From: Cheiracanthium punctorium
Lineage: Eukaryota > Arthropoda > Arachnida > Araneae > Cheiracanthiidae
DNA length: 64,000 nt
Assembly (NCBI GenBank): GCA_038373885.1
Contig: JAWZYV010000091.1
Coordinates: 1,116,001 to 1,180,000, forward strand
Reading direction: 5' to 3'
Within the stretch, counting starts at the first letter, position 1, and each line of letters begins with the position of its first letter. The position numbers and the translations under genes were made by a program. Below the pieces are notes generated by a model. It saw only the letters and a program-made list of their open reading frames with translations. It was not told the DNA's origin and ran no database searches. Below, in pieces: positions 1 to 11,847 of the stretch.

Positions 1-232
1 ACGTCCCACTTGTCGAGGTCCCGTGAAGGTCGTTAAATCGCGAGTCGACTAAATCCTCTCGGCGGTCGCTAGTAACTTCTGAGGTATGCCAATATTCAGA
101 AGTCCTTTCTTCTGATGAGGATCCAAATTGTGGCTAGAAACTCCAGGAGGGACGTATGTAGCTGCAAACGCCACATTCGGTGATATGAGCAGCTGCCTTA
201 TCACGGCAAACAAACAAACACCCATTAAGATA
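1..232 (+). mobile_element. tRNA-derived SINE (family A), cut by window start
   Basis: Body of a SINE whose other copies lie at 38585-38895 (minus strand) and 42298-42600 (plus strand). Shared blocks include TCCTCTCGGCGGTCGC, TTCTGATGAGGATC, CAAATTGTGG and GGGACGTATGTAGCT, ending in an AAACAAACACCC tail. The tRNA-like head seen in the other copies is cut off by the window edge. The homology is read directly; the SINE class is inferred from the heads of the sister copies. Confidence 0.75.
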
Positions 233-334
233 TTTAATAATTAATTTCAGATATAATTATTGTCTATCTATAATTAATTATTAAGTATCTTATTTAAAAT
301 GGGGTAATTTCTTAACTTATCATTGTCTTAACTT

Positions 335-420
335 AGAACTCCAGGAAGGACGTACGCAGCTCCAAACGGCATACTCGGTGACGTGAGCTGTCCTCTCTTG
401 GCGAACAAACACCCAGTTCA
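335..420 (+). mobile_element. SINE family A, 3' fragment
   Basis: A second copy of only the last ~85 bp of the SINE (from AACTCCAGGAAGGACGTACG to the AAACACCC tail), about 200 bp after the same block in the first copy. The AT-rich DNA behind each tail is also similar (ATATAATTATT followed by TATCT), which suggests a local tandem duplication rather than two insertions. Confidence 0.65.
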
Positions 421-3400
421 CTTTACTTAATAAATAATAATTAACTTAATAAATAATAATTAATGATATAATTATTATCTAAAATCTTAACTTTGAATTA
501 TCACGTGTTTTAATCAACAGTTCATTTTTAGGATGTACCATAATAGTGTTTGGCGTTAAAGTTTTACTTTTAACAAAACAAAACTGATACATTACATTTG
601 TTTCAATTAGCATAGGAAGTACGAAATAGGATCTTAAATTTCTATTAATCTATTTTTAGATCACAGACTCTATAACTCAAAGAAAAGTAAGAATAAAATT
701 TTGCGTTAGGAGAGTTAGAACAAGGACATTCTAGTAATAAATACCATTTTCCGAAACGTAGCTTCGTAATGTGTGACATAACAGCTGATTTGCCAAGTTG
801 AATGAAAAAACAAAACAAAAGCAAAGACAAAAAAGTAATGAGTCGTATAGGAAGTTTGCACATAGTTAATGTATTCCTCACTTTGCATGCTTGCTGTTTG
901 AGTGCATGCACACCTATAAAAAAGGTAAAATGCTTTTTTAAAATTATTATTTATTTTTAAATCCGCCTCTTTTCCTTTCCGTCATGTTTGTTTAGATTCA
1001 CAATTATTTTTCCTCTCTAATTTGTTAGTCGTTTGATATTTTTAATGTAGGACTTCGTTCCGTCATAACGGTCTTATGCAATTTTTTATTTATTTATATA
1101 TATTTTTTAACGTCGTTCTAAGTTATAATATTACTTCGTTTGAAAACTAACTGGGAGAGCTTTCCTGGATTTCTTTTATGGCAGTGTAAAACTTGACGTC
1201 ATAAACTAAAAATTACTTGATATTGATAAATTCACGTTATATCAAAACAAACTCGTAATTTGTGCAGTTCTAAATAGTTCCTCGAAATTACACAGTTTGG
1301 TATTTTTCACAAGATTAAAATAAATAAAATAATATTTTCTGCTAAATTATAGCGGATTTAAATTAATTACTTTTATTTTTAGACACGAGCAAAATCTTTT
1401 AATTGTTTTAGTTATATAATGTCGATATTACATTATGAATTTTAAAAATAGAAATGGTTTAATTAGATTTGTTACGATAATATGAATTAAACACAATATA
1501 CAGCGTTAATAAATATCTCACGTATATTAAATTACAAGGGCTTGTTATATTCGTCAATTGTTTGACAGGTGTCTTACAACTAATTACTCGATAACCCTAC
1601 GTCAATATATCCCGCAGTAGTTTCAACAGAAGAAACTACCTGAATATTTCTTTAAGTATCTGTGTAATCGATTTTCGTTCATTATTACTAATTTTAATGT
1701 CATGAAAAATATTTTGAAGGTATTGATAAAATATAAATAAAATAAAACAATGTATTTTTTTAAAAGTATGTTAAACATAATTACAAACACATCCTGCAGA
1801 ACGTAAAGAGCATGTGCTTTAACGATTATCTAAAAATTTGTTATTTAGTTTTTGAGTCTGATTAAAGAAAAAAATTTGAAATATCGTTTGAGATTTGCTT
1901 ATTCATAATTTGAGTTCAGTGCTGCTTTTGAAGATCAATATTAAGCTGTCTCTTTTTATCATCTTAGAAAATAATTCCCAGAAGTTTCATATCAGATGGC
2001 TGATTTTCAAAGATGGTCAATGACCTAATGACGTCAAGAAAGAATATAAGTTCACTCTTTTTTTTTTTTTCTGATTGGCACTTGAATATCTGAACTTAAG
2101 ACTAATTTGCATTATCAGTTCTTTCACGTAACAGTTCTTAACGTCACAAATAATGTAATCTGTAATAAAAAGTTTATCGTTATTGTGTTGAAATTTTAGT
2201 TTAATCAAAAACTTTTTCTTCCGCGATTCTGCATGCATGTACTTATGGGGTTTATCGCATTTAGATAAATACTGGTAATTTATGCAAATTACATAATATG
2301 CAAACGTTGAGTGAGCTAAAATGTGAGTGTTGGTTACGTATTAAAATGCAAATTAAGGTGAGGTTAAATGGGTAGTGGGATAAAATAGGCAGGTATTTCT
2401 TTTCGATTAAAAATATAACTGCATTGTTTTTTAAATGTTATTTATATTTTAACCTACATTTTCGGACATCAGTTGGCAAGATTTATATTCTTAAAAAAGT
2501 TTATTAGTTACATTTGGAAACATAATATTAGCTTTTACCTGCTCATTAAACCCACTTTCTTTTCTTGTGTCTCCAATAAACTAATATGAGAAGTTCTGTT
2601 ATTACTTCCAATTCTGAAAAGGTCTAAACAGCTTATTATCGGAAGAATTAGAAAAAAAAAATATTTTTTTTTTCTTTCTATTTATGTTTCAGTGTAGTGG
2701 GGTAAAGTGGATGTACAGTTAGGCTTAGTTAATATTATGCTTCCAAATGATCCAAATAAACTTTTTAATGAGTAATATAAATGCTGCCTGTACTGATGTC
2801 TGAAAATAGAGATTAAAAAACTATTTATATTTTTATTCTAAAAGAAGTACCTACTCATTTCATCTCATCTTACTCTGCAACAATGAGATGTCAGAATATA
2901 ATATTTATCTATAAAGCAAGTCTAGCAGCTCTAGCCGTAATATTTTTAAATTTGAATAATTTATAACTCATTATAGGAATAAAATTATTTGTTTGAATTA
3001 ACAAAATTTCCTTGTTAACTGGTATGTCCAGGGTTCATTTAACAAAATTATTTTGTAGATTTTAATATTATTTTTTTAACTTACTAAACAGTTAGTTGAA
3101 AATCCCAGAGGTAAGACTAATTAACTTACTATACATAAAAATTTGCATTTTTCTGTAAGTGTTTTTTATGCCTGCAGTTTTAATTTGAAAAAATTAAAGT
3201 CAGAGGTTTTTTTTTATTGTTGATGTTGTTTAAAAGAGACAGTTTGGCAGTCAGAATAGCTCTTCCGCTTGTCATAAAATAAAGTAAATATGTATCTTTA
3301 ATTCTAAATAATACCCAAGGTTGTAAGAAGAACGAAAAAAGAGAGAAAAAAGTGTTACTGAAATTTACTTGTTAACGTTGTTTTTTAAAGGAGTTGTCTT

Positions 3401-3436
3401 GTTTAGTTGCTTCGTATGTGTTGACATACTTCATAC
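421..3436. other. AT-rich non-coding stretch
   Basis: About 3 kb with no convincing gene. The longest frames (645-911 and 2017-2238, minus strand) are low-complexity chance frames in AT-rich DNA. Loose repeats of a GGGATAAAATAGG / GGGGTAAAGTGG motif occur near 2375 and 2698, with a reverse-complement-like version near 2855; these could be inner motifs of an old transposon, but I found no termini. Confidence 0.6.
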
Positions 3437-3440
3437 TTAA

Positions 3441-3943
3441 CCCTTTAACGCACAGTGTTCCCGCTCTGGGAACACCAAACTCTCGGAACACCGTTTTTGA
3501 CTGTTGCCAGTCACGAAGAATAGATTTGATTTCTATAAAAATAGTTGGGGGGTGACATAGCTCCACGAGAATCCTTTACATGTCATTTCCCGTAAAAAAA
3601 AATTGCCACGATTATTTTTAACAGCACTGACATCTGCAGAAAAATGGAAAAATTGCGAGAACAGCTGGAAAAATTGCCCAATGCTGAAAAAAGGGCAGCC
3701 GTTGCCATCGCTCGACTTAACTACCAGCAAGATGGCGGACGATCGAAACGTTCATCGCGTGCCACAGAGACCCTTCTTTTGACGCAGCTGGCTGTGCGCG
3801 GGCACAGCCGGCTGTCGTCAAAAAGGGTCTCTGTGGCACGCGATGAACGTTTCGATCGTCCGCCATCTTGCTGGTAGTTAAGTCGAGCGATGACAACGCC
3901 TGCCCCCTTTTTCAGCATTGGGAAAGGGTTGCGCCTCAAAGGG
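3441..3943. mobile_element. piggyBac-like MITE with long central palindrome
   Basis: A 503-bp element bounded by TTAA on both sides (3437-3440 and 3944-3947). The termini read CCCTTTAACGC on the left and, as reverse complement, CCCTTTGAGGC on the right. TTAA targets and CCC-type termini are hallmarks of piggyBac. A subterminal hairpin (GTTCCC...GGGAAC, 3458-3474) is also present. Positions 3677-3922 form a near-perfect palindrome centred at about 3800. No transposase is present, so it is non-autonomous. A half copy lies at 31888-32050. Confidence 0.8.
3677..3922. repeat. ~246-bp near-perfect palindrome
   Basis: Left arm starts CCCAATGCTGAAAAAAGGG; right arm ends with its reverse complement. 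Both contain AAGATGGCGGACGATCGAAA. Arms are ~120 nt and meet at a CTGTGCGCGGGCACAG centre. Frames read through it on both strands are mirror images of each other and are not genes. Confidence 0.85.
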
Positions 3944-4077
3944 TTAAGCTTCGACGTGCAGTTTCAGATTTAATGCTACAAATAAAAGCTGGATTATCTT
4001 AATGGATAGTGTAAACAGAATAGTTCAGCTCCTGTCGCTTTGCCCCCTCCCCATCTTCCTCTTCATTCTCAAAAACT

Positions 4078-5075
4078 AAATTTGAGCTCAATCGAATGCA
4101 CCATTTAGACGCTAGAGCACTTTCAAAATTTTTCGTCCATAGACCTTAATGTAAAACAATTCTTTTTTTCAGTCTTGTAAAAAAACTATGAGTTGTATAT
4201 ACACGAAAATCAATACTTACATTCAACTGAATCAGATGTAATGATCAGACGCTAGTACACTAAATATGATTTGAGTGTATAGGACACAATGTATAAGAAT
4301 ACTTTTTTGTAGCCTTGTAAAATACTGTAAGCGGTTTACTCACTAAAATTTAAGCAATATGTAATAGAGTGATGTATAATATGCGTTCCTAATTTGAGCT
4401 CAACTGAATGCGCCATTTAAACACTAACTCACTTCAAATGATTTGCGTCCATAGGCCAAAAGATTTATTTTTGACAACGCCGTGGTCAACTATCAGGTCT
4501 GCACACGCCAAAATCTATACAGGTCATGTGACTGAGTCCTATAATATTGCGCTGAATCGAATGTATCGTTTCGGTGCTAGCGCACTTTCAAGAATTTCTA
4601 AGGATGGACGCGAGACGCAAAATAGACGTCTCGCGTCTCGCAAAACAGCCGAAAAGCTTTGTCTCGTCTCGCAAAATTTCTATATCATAATGTTAAAAAT
4701 GTTTTTCTCGTCTCGCAGAAAAGCTGTAAATCTCTGTCTCGTCTCGCAAAAAGTCGTCTCGCGTCCATCCCTAAGAATTTTCGCACATAGGCCATTATGT
4801 AACACACCAAAATCTATACAGGTTGTGTAACCGTGACCTAATGATACGCATACCCAATTTGCGTTTAATTGAATGCACCGCTAGCAGACGTTAGTAAATT
4901 TTCAAGAATTTCCGTTCATAGGTCATAAAAGTAATTTTTTTTAGTCCTGTCAAAAAACTATAAGTCCTATACACACCAAAATGAATAACGGTCGTGCGAA
5001 TGAGGTCTATATATACATACCAAATTTGAGCTCAATCGAATGCACCGCTTAGGAGCTATCGTGCTGTTCACTCAC
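4078..5075. repeat. Satellite-like tandem array, ~140-175 bp units
   Basis: Six diverged units anchored by AATTTGAGCTCAATCGAATG begin near 4078, 4221, 4391, 4548, 4855 and 5022. Each continues with a CACTTTCAAGAATTTTCGTCC-like block (or a decayed version), TTTTTTTCAGTCTTGTAAAA and CTATACACACCAAAAT. The fourth unit is interrupted by the MITE at 4599-4773. The array runs into a CA-rich tract at 5075-5135. The 140-aa frame at 4408-4830 is only this repeat plus the MITE. Confidence 0.75.
4599..4773. mobile_element. hAT-like MITE (TAGGGATGG family), 175 bp
   Basis: Termini TAAGGATGGACGCGAGACG and CGTCTCGCGTCCATCCCTA, flanked by 8-bp duplications agaatttc (4591-4598) and agaattt(t) (4774-4781; 7 of 8 match). 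The interior repeats GTCTCGTCTCGCAAAA. It splits a satellite unit. An 8-bp duplication and TAGGGATG-type termini point to hAT. The same termini bound the 7.2-kb element at 15696-22925, so this may be its internal-deletion derivative. Confidence 0.75.
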
Positions 5076-5674
5076 ATACACACAAACACACATACTCACC
5101 ACCCCATAAACACACACACACGCACATACGTCTCGTAAAAATAGCGTAAATGAATTAAGACCTCAAAACGTTTAAATACATCAAAAGAATGAATGTTACT
5201 GAAGTTTCCTAAGTTGAATTTGTGAACATTTTCTGTTTTTTTTCGAAATTCATATAGCTGAAAAGAACTTGTAGGACATCAATTACGTTTAAAAGTGTCT
5301 TGACAGTCTTCTTTTATGGGTGTAGTAACTTGTTACTACTGAAGCAGAGATTGAGAATTAGGCTTTTATTCGAAAAAAATATTTGAAAATGCGCTTTCTA
5401 CTTGTCAATGCCGTTTTACGTGTAATGGGTTTTTAAAAAACACTTATGAGATTGCTTTAATTTGAGATATGAGATTTTTGCTGGGTGTGATTAATATCTA
5501 ACATTCAAACAAATAAAGTTCCATTCAACTCACAGATGACAAAGTTTTGAATTTTAAGAATTTCGATTTTCAACGTATGAAGAACTTTTTGGTCCACCGA
5601 GATTATACATTTTTGTTCTACTGTATTTTAGCTTTAACTATATTATGCATAACTGTTAGGAATTCCGGAATATA

Positions 5675-5804
5675 ACTAACCACTTTTTGTAAATAGTAAT
5701 TTTTGTCTTAGAAAATAGCAAAACTTCTTAGTTTAACGGATGATTTGGTTGCTATGTTGAAAAAACACTTAAAAATATACTATTTACAAAAAGTGGTTAA
5801 CTAA
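5675..5804. mobile_element. Short TIR element (MITE)
   Basis: AACCACTTTTTGTAAATAGT near 5677 is matched by the inverted CTATTTACAAAAAGTGGTT ending near 5801. The ~130-bp unit is flanked by aact on both sides, a candidate short target duplication. No coding content. Superfamily unknown. Confidence 0.6.
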
Positions 5805-7275
5805 TTCGGAATTGCTAGCAGCAGCGCAGCGGCCATGCAAAATACCAAAAAATTTTCGATTGTACAGGAAATTCTTCAAACATATATTTAAACAGCATTC
5901 ATCTATATGGAAGCATATGCGTTCTAAATATAGTATGCCTTCTTCTTCTTTGTGATCTGGATCAGATAGGATCTATAAGTTCGTACGCCTTCATGTCTAA
6001 CAACAAAAAAGTAGGCTACTCCTCAACAGATCTTCACGCCCCAAGTCGACACAACTGAGCAGATGTTGTGTAGTTGCCTCATGGATATTACACTTGGTGC
6101 ATGCAAGTTAGGAATGCAGGTGAAGTGTAGGTATAATTCCATAGTTTGGCATAATATGCAGTCGAATGAATCAGCTCTTATATTAAACGAGGAATGTTTG
6201 TGTGTGTGTGTGTATGTCCGAACGATCTCGAAAACTGCTCTAAGGATTCTTTTTAAATTTCGTACCTGGGGATTTTTGGGCCCCTGAAACGATTGAGCTA
6301 GGTCAATTGATTGAAAAATCTCTTAAAACACTCAAAATTTAAAATTTAAAATTTTTAGACGGTAGCGCCATCTATTGAGCGTTTGAAAAACACACTTGAT
6401 GCAATCTTCCTAAAAGGGACGCTCAAATAAGTTTGGGGCGGATTAAAAAATACACGCCATCGATATATAATAGTAAAAATTACTTTCGCAAAGAAATAAA
6501 ATAAATGGAACTTTATATTCAGTACACAGACAAATAAATATTTTAGTAACTAGATATATTACACCATTCAGCTACATAAATTTGTTTAGAATTAAAAAGT
6601 TAGTTTTATTTCAAAATATCGTCCTGGCAACCAGCGAAAGAAAAAGCGAAAAGAGTCTTCGTTGCCATCCCCGCAAGCACCTTGATGTAATATACGTAAA
6701 TAATTTAATTATTCTTAATTCATAGTTATTAATACAAAACTATTCGTAAATCTTATGTGAAAAATTGCCTGCATTTATTACAATTATCCTTTAGTAACTA
6801 ACGTAAAGCTAAATGTATTTTCGCGTATATACTAAAACAATAAATATTTTTCATGTATTTTATTGATCCATATGATGCGAATTTCAAAAGTGCATAAAAG
6901 TTTCAGCTTAGCCGAATAATTTAAATGAAAATGACACCCTTTTCAGTCATTCACAGTAAGAAAAAAGATCCTGTGACGTAACATGAAAATTCCATTTTTT
7001 TAAAAATAACCGCACTAGGTTGAATTCTATTTTAACTGCCTTATTCCGCCAACTTGACAATAAATATTTAAATGTAGTTACCCTGACGATTTTTTTTTTT
7101 TTTTAATGGGTCAACCGTTTATAATGAAACGATGTTCGAAACTCCGATGAAAAAATGATACGATCGATTCCTAAATTGGGCTCGCAGCCGATATTCAAAT
7201 TAATTTTGCAGATGATCAGCCATCAGTTTAGTTTTCATTCACTGCAGTTGATGATTTCAACTCATTTATTTTATC
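5805..7275. other. Non-coding stretch with a (TG)n-led repeat module
   Basis: No gene recognised. At 6190-6450 a (TG)n run is followed by TATGTCCGAACGATCTCG and a conserved-looking ~250-bp block ending in GGTAGCGCCATCTATTG. It resembles dispersed repeat modules of arthropod genomes, but I cannot name the family. The 74-aa frame at 6063-6287 is a by-product. Confidence 0.45.
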
Positions 7276-7501
7276 ATCGTATGAACAACCTTTTAAAAGT
7301 TGCGGGCAGAACTTTACGATAGTGGCCTCCTGTGCCTGACTTCAGGATGTTAGCGAAATCGCGGGCCGTATAATTCGGATTTATATGGAAGTTTGAATGT
7401 TTTATATAGGTTTTATACAGGGTTTTGACTTGTTCTGAGGGCTGGTCCAAAAGCCATGGCGGGCCCCATCCGGCCGCAGACTGGGAGTTGACCATATGTG
7501 G
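7276..7501. mobile_element. hAT-like MITE fragment
   Basis: Shares blocks with the hAT-like element at 16368-17146: AGGATGTTAG...GGGCCGTATAA...GGATTT, and GCTGG...GGCGGGCC...CATCC(A)GGCCGC ending near CCATATGTG. Termini are decayed and no clean target duplication is visible. The 123-aa frame on the minus strand (7274-7645) crosses both this fragment and the next element and is not a gene. Confidence 0.6.
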
Positions 7502-7616
7502 AAGCAGTAAATTGGGAGGCTGAAATCTGGTTACTAAGATTTTTTCTAATAAATTTTCAATTCTTATTTGGAAGTGGATTAGACTGTGTTGTTTTGTGTT
7601 GTGTACTATCATTAAA

Positions 7617-8269
7617 CTAAAGGATAAAGCCCTTTGTGGAGACAATTACAGCGGGCGATAGAATGTCTACACTCAGAATATTTAATATTTACCCACTTAA
7701 AATCAAATAACTTCATATTCAATTTTTATTATACATCGAAATTCGAACTGTATAATCTGCAGAAACATTTCGTATTCGAAACATTTCGTTTGGTATCAAC
7801 ATCCTCTCCTATATCCATGCTTAATGCATAGAAAACCGTTTTATTTTTGAAAAAAAGTTAAACTGAGTAGTAATTTAGAAAAGCTATCTTAAGCGAATTG
7901 GAATCGTAATTTTCCCTCCAAAGCCTGATAACCGTGACTTCAATGTAACGTCAATGTCACTTGCAATAGATAATTCTGACACTCAAATGATTAGATTTTT
8001 TTATTCTCTTAAATGAAATGGAGCTAAAAATACAAAAAAAAAAAAAAAAAAAAAAGCTTAAAAATCAGGGAACGGGTGGATTATCAGATTTTTTCTTTTT
8101 TTTTTTTACATAATTATGATAATTTTCAGGCTGATCGCACCAACGAACCGTGTGTAAATTTTAAGTTATTAGACAATACATTTTTAATCTGTTTGGATGG
8201 TAAAAGTTTTATTTTGAGTGGTTGAACTGGAATTGTGACAGAGTCAGGGATCAGCGTAACTATATAGGA
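7617..8269 (-). mobile_element. Helitron-like non-autonomous element, copy 1
   Basis: One of three copies (also 10695-11381 and 44480-45097) of a ~0.65-kb repeat. Read on the minus strand it begins TCCTATATAGTTACGCTGA and ends with a hairpin (CCCGCTGTAATTG...CAAAGGG) followed nine bases later by TTAG. A TC start and a 3' hairpin before CTRR are Helitron traits. It contains a long internal poly-A tract at 8033-8055. Confidence 0.6.
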
Positions 8270-8710
8270 GCGATGTATTTTTGATTTATTCGAGGTTAGA
8301 AGTCCATTTTCTTCAGTCCGTCCGTTTGTTCTATTATTGTGAACGTTTAAGTAGTTGTTAGGGTTATTATAAAAGAATATTTTTGATCTATTCTGTTTTT
8401 GATTTCATGATTTCGAAGTGTCCTTTTGTACTAATAATTTAAATTGCGTTACACTTTTTATTTTCTTAAGGGTGAGTTTATAAAATAAAATTATGTTTAA
8501 AGCATATTTATGTAAGATTATACTTTTATGGCATCTATATTTATGTATCTATAAGATTGAATTTACGTTTGTGGAATTTGTTTAGGCATGATGTATTTTC
8601 TTTGAATTAGAAAAAAATAAGTATTTTATGTTTGAATTGAAGCACTATAGAGAAATTTACAATTTCAATCGTAAAGAATTATCATCATAGATGTATTATA
8701 AAGACGTAAA
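8270..8710. other. AT-rich non-coding spacer
   Basis: No gene, repeat boundary or RNA feature seen. Confidence 0.4.
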
Positions 8711-9551
8711 TGCATGAAAGTGTAGCTCAAAAACGAGCTGTGGAAACATATGATCACCGACAGCAGCACTTAGCCCAAATGTGTGAACGTGCAGTTAAAA
8801 CACAAGCAGATGAAACAGATGATTAGTATTTGGAAGGAGAACGACATGGAACAGCTAGACGTCGACAAATACTTCGGGTAAACAGTGTAAGTATCTACAA
8901 AGCTGCCACAAATGTGGGTACTTATTATCATAGTTTAAAACTTTTTAACATTGATTGCATTCACCCTGGAGCTTTGCATTTTTCTGAACAGTAAAAACAA
9001 AAATTAACCGAAACCATTTTGGGGACTGTAAGATTGATGTAGGACATTCCGAATTTCCTAATGAATTGGCGTGGTTGTTTCTTCGATGTCACCCACATTT
9101 CAAAGAATTCGAAATTTGAAAGCATACTTTACAATGACTTTGTTCACAGTATATGACGAGTAAAACTATTAACGATTTTGGTGTGTACTGCTACGTTGCG
9201 AACAGTGTATAACAGACTTGATGAATTTTTTTTATAAACTCATTCATCTGACAGTTCAACCAACTCAAATTCTTGATGCTGAATTTGAACGTCCTCAATA
9301 TGGACAGATATATTTCTGAAGTAATGAAGACGCTGTTAGTGAATGCATCGCCCAAGATCTTCGCTGATACCCTCGTTGATCTGCTACAGAAGGAAAGGAG
9401 GCACCTTACGTTAAACTACTTTTTGCTCAACTCTGATGGCACCGACCATCGAATATTTAGCATCCCTCTTCAAAACAAAGTATATACCATTGTAACATTG
9501 AATGCCGACCAAAGCTTACCTGATAATGTATGGGTGATCCGACAGCGATGA
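8711..9551 (+). pseudogene. Decayed Helitron-type replicase/helicase coding remnant
   Basis: Broken reading frames on the plus strand resemble the N-terminal part of arthropod Helitron proteins. The first frame (8711-8827) reads QKRAVETYDHRQQHLAQMCE and ERAVKTQADETDD, the Arg/Glu/Gln-rich ETxEQRxxRLxxMRERA-type repeats typical of these proteins. Further pieces in shifted frames read CHPHFKEF, ERPQYGQIYF (near 9287) and SDGTDHRIFSIP (near 9437), in the order expected for the family. Stops and frameshifts separate all of them. The match is by family memory only. Confidence 0.5.
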
Positions 9552-10694
9552 AAATCTTTGGCAACCATGAAGATTATTGATACGTGCCAAGGCATTTACG
9601 TATTCATTATTTTACACTTAAGGAGCCTTTAGATTCTGAGCATGGCTCGGTAACCTGGTACTTAATATTTAAATAAGGGATGTTGCTGATCAAGTTGTTC
9701 ATGCATATTTAGTTCGAATGCCTTAAAAAATATGTCACATAAAATTAAAAAATGATGTGTTTCCATGCATAACATGAATTAAAGCCACCATTATTTGTGA
9801 AATTAGAAAGTTTTACAAATAATTTCAGTTAAGTAAAGAAAATAAATAAAAGAAAAAAAAAACAATGAGAGAAAAAGAGGTTGAGGAGAAACAGAAGCAT
9901 TTACACCTAAATTGAATTCGCTGAAAATTAATCATTCCGAAAAACCAATAGAAATGAAAAAAAAAGCTATGTGTGAATTTATCTTTTCCCAGAACAATTT
10001 ATTGTTGCAGAAAATCACCGCAGAAATTTTCACCTACACTGAAATAGATTTTTAACATTTATCATTGTTTTTATTTTTAAAAGCATATATTTTTGTAAGA
10101 AAATATGTCTTTTTTCAACGCAAATTTATTTTTTCTATGATAAGCTATTCCTCTTGGCTGTTTTTTAATTAAGATTTAAAATAATGATATTGATGTACTT
10201 TATTTTCATTTGATTTCATCAATTGAATAGATGATGATTATTCACTGAAATATATGTGTAAACGACATCCTTTTTTTAATAAAAATCTTGGAATCTTGTG
10301 AGTCAATTTTGATTATGATAAAAATAGTAATAATAATAATAGCACTTTTTCTTTCATTTTAAATTGGCTGTTTATTTTTTTACTAGCTACTGTTCTTCGG
10401 TAGTTTTTTTCTTGCGATTTAAAAAATTGATAGTGTTTAACTCAGTTTTCATTTTAATTTAAGCCTTTTAATATTTGATAATCCTTCTTTGAACCACGGC
10501 CGTTGCCAGGAGAAAAAATCGGGGGGGGGGGGGGCGGCGGGGCGGAGAGTATGAAATAAGAAGTTTAGGAATAATCGCGATTTAACTTACGCTAACTAAT
10601 TCGATTTTTTTTTTGGGGGGGGGGTGTATATCACAACATATATCCCCCCCCTCACCGTGAAAAAAAATGTGCATACGACTACCACCTTTCAGTG
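9552..10694. other. Non-coding stretch with poly-G MITE-like debris
   Basis: No gene. 10495-10680 holds poly-G/poly-C runs and a CACGGCCGTTGCCAGGAG start that resembles the CAGTGGCGTAGCCAGGA termini of the MITEs elsewhere in the window. The partner end is unclear, so this is only a possible fragment. Confidence 0.4.
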
Positions 10695-11381
10695 AAAGCC
10701 TTCTACTCCCGTTGTGGAGGCAATTACAACGGGCACTAAAAAAGCATTCCACAAAATATATGTACACTAATTATATTTAATCTTTGTGCACTTAAAATAA
10801 ATAATTTCATATTCAATTTTTGTTATGTACCGAAATCGGAATTGCATTTCCTTCTGAAAACGTGCGAAAACTTTTCGCATTCGAAAGCTTTCGTTTCGCT
10901 GGGAACATCCCCTCTTATATCAATGTTTCGTGCTGACGAAATCATTTAATTTGTGAAAAAAAGGGGTAATCAAGAAAAACTATTTTAAAGGAACTGCAAT
11001 CCAATTTCCCTTTCAAAGAGTGATAACCGAGACTTCATTATGACGCAAATGTCAATCCCGACACCGAATTTTTCACGAAAATGATCAACTTTTTTTACCC
11101 TCGGAAATAAAATAGAGCTGAAAATAGCGAAAAAGCTCTTGGAAATTGGGGAACGAGTTGATTTTAAGATTTTTAAAGTAGCGCAGATTATTTTATTTAT
11201 ACATAATTATGAAAAATTTAAAACGGATCGTACTAACATGAGTAGATTTTATTACGCCTTTTGTGATTAACTTTTTAATTTTTTTCGGAGTAATGGTGGT
11301 AAAAAGTTTTTACCTTGGATTGGTTCAATCGGAATCTTTCCAGAGTCAGTGAGTCAGGTATCAGCTTAACTGTACAGTAGA
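10695..11381 (-). mobile_element. Helitron-like non-autonomous element, copy 2
   Basis: Aligned with 7617-8269 along its whole length. Minus-strand start is TCTACTGTACAGTTAAGCTG; the 3' hairpin is CCCGTTGTAATTGCCTCCACAACGGG in form (arms CCCGTTGT and ACAACGGG) followed by a nine-base spacer and CTTT in place of CTAG. No coding capacity. Confidence 0.6.
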
Positions 11382-11847
11382 ATAATGGAACTTTTGTTTT
11401 AATTTTAAATTTTATTGCATCTAGATATCATGCATCTAACAAAAATATAAATGAGGGATATTAAAAAATAAACCTTATCATAAATATATCTCACTCATAT
11501 CAACCAATAACGGGTCATGCAGAAATTAATATCATTGTATATCGCGTAAGAGTAATTTATTTTTGAGTTAAACTATTTAATTTTACATAAGTGTTGAGAG
11601 AATAAATTGGATTTATGTTTAATACATTTGGCCTTGATTTCTGAGAAAGGCATGTACAAAATATGAGTTATTAAGTCGGTTCTTTTGATAAATAATGTTA
11701 ACTTTTTAATGGTTTATCAAATAATCACATTTATTAGGTGCGCTTTCAAATTGCTTAATTGATGAATAGTAATGCACGATCACTAGAAAAAATCTTATAA
11801 TATTTTACAATACATATTTTCAGGTCTGTTCCATTAGTCAATTTCGA

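Noticed and set aside
4599..4773. Tc1/mariner element with a TA target (first reading of the TA beside GGGATGG)
   Set aside because: Outside TA...TA there is an 8-bp duplication at both this copy and the 7.2-kb copy, which fits hAT, with TA as part of the terminus.
4408..4830. 140-aa open frame
   Set aside because: It runs through satellite units and the GTCTCG-rich MITE; the protein is a translation of the repeats.
4078..5075. CRISPR-like array
   Set aside because: Units are ~155 bp, diverged throughout and not made of short identical repeats with unique spacers; the context is eukaryotic.
7274..7645. 123-aa minus-strand open frame
   Set aside because: Spans a hAT-like fragment and the edge of a Helitron-like copy, with no domain and homologous DNA elsewhere that is not open.
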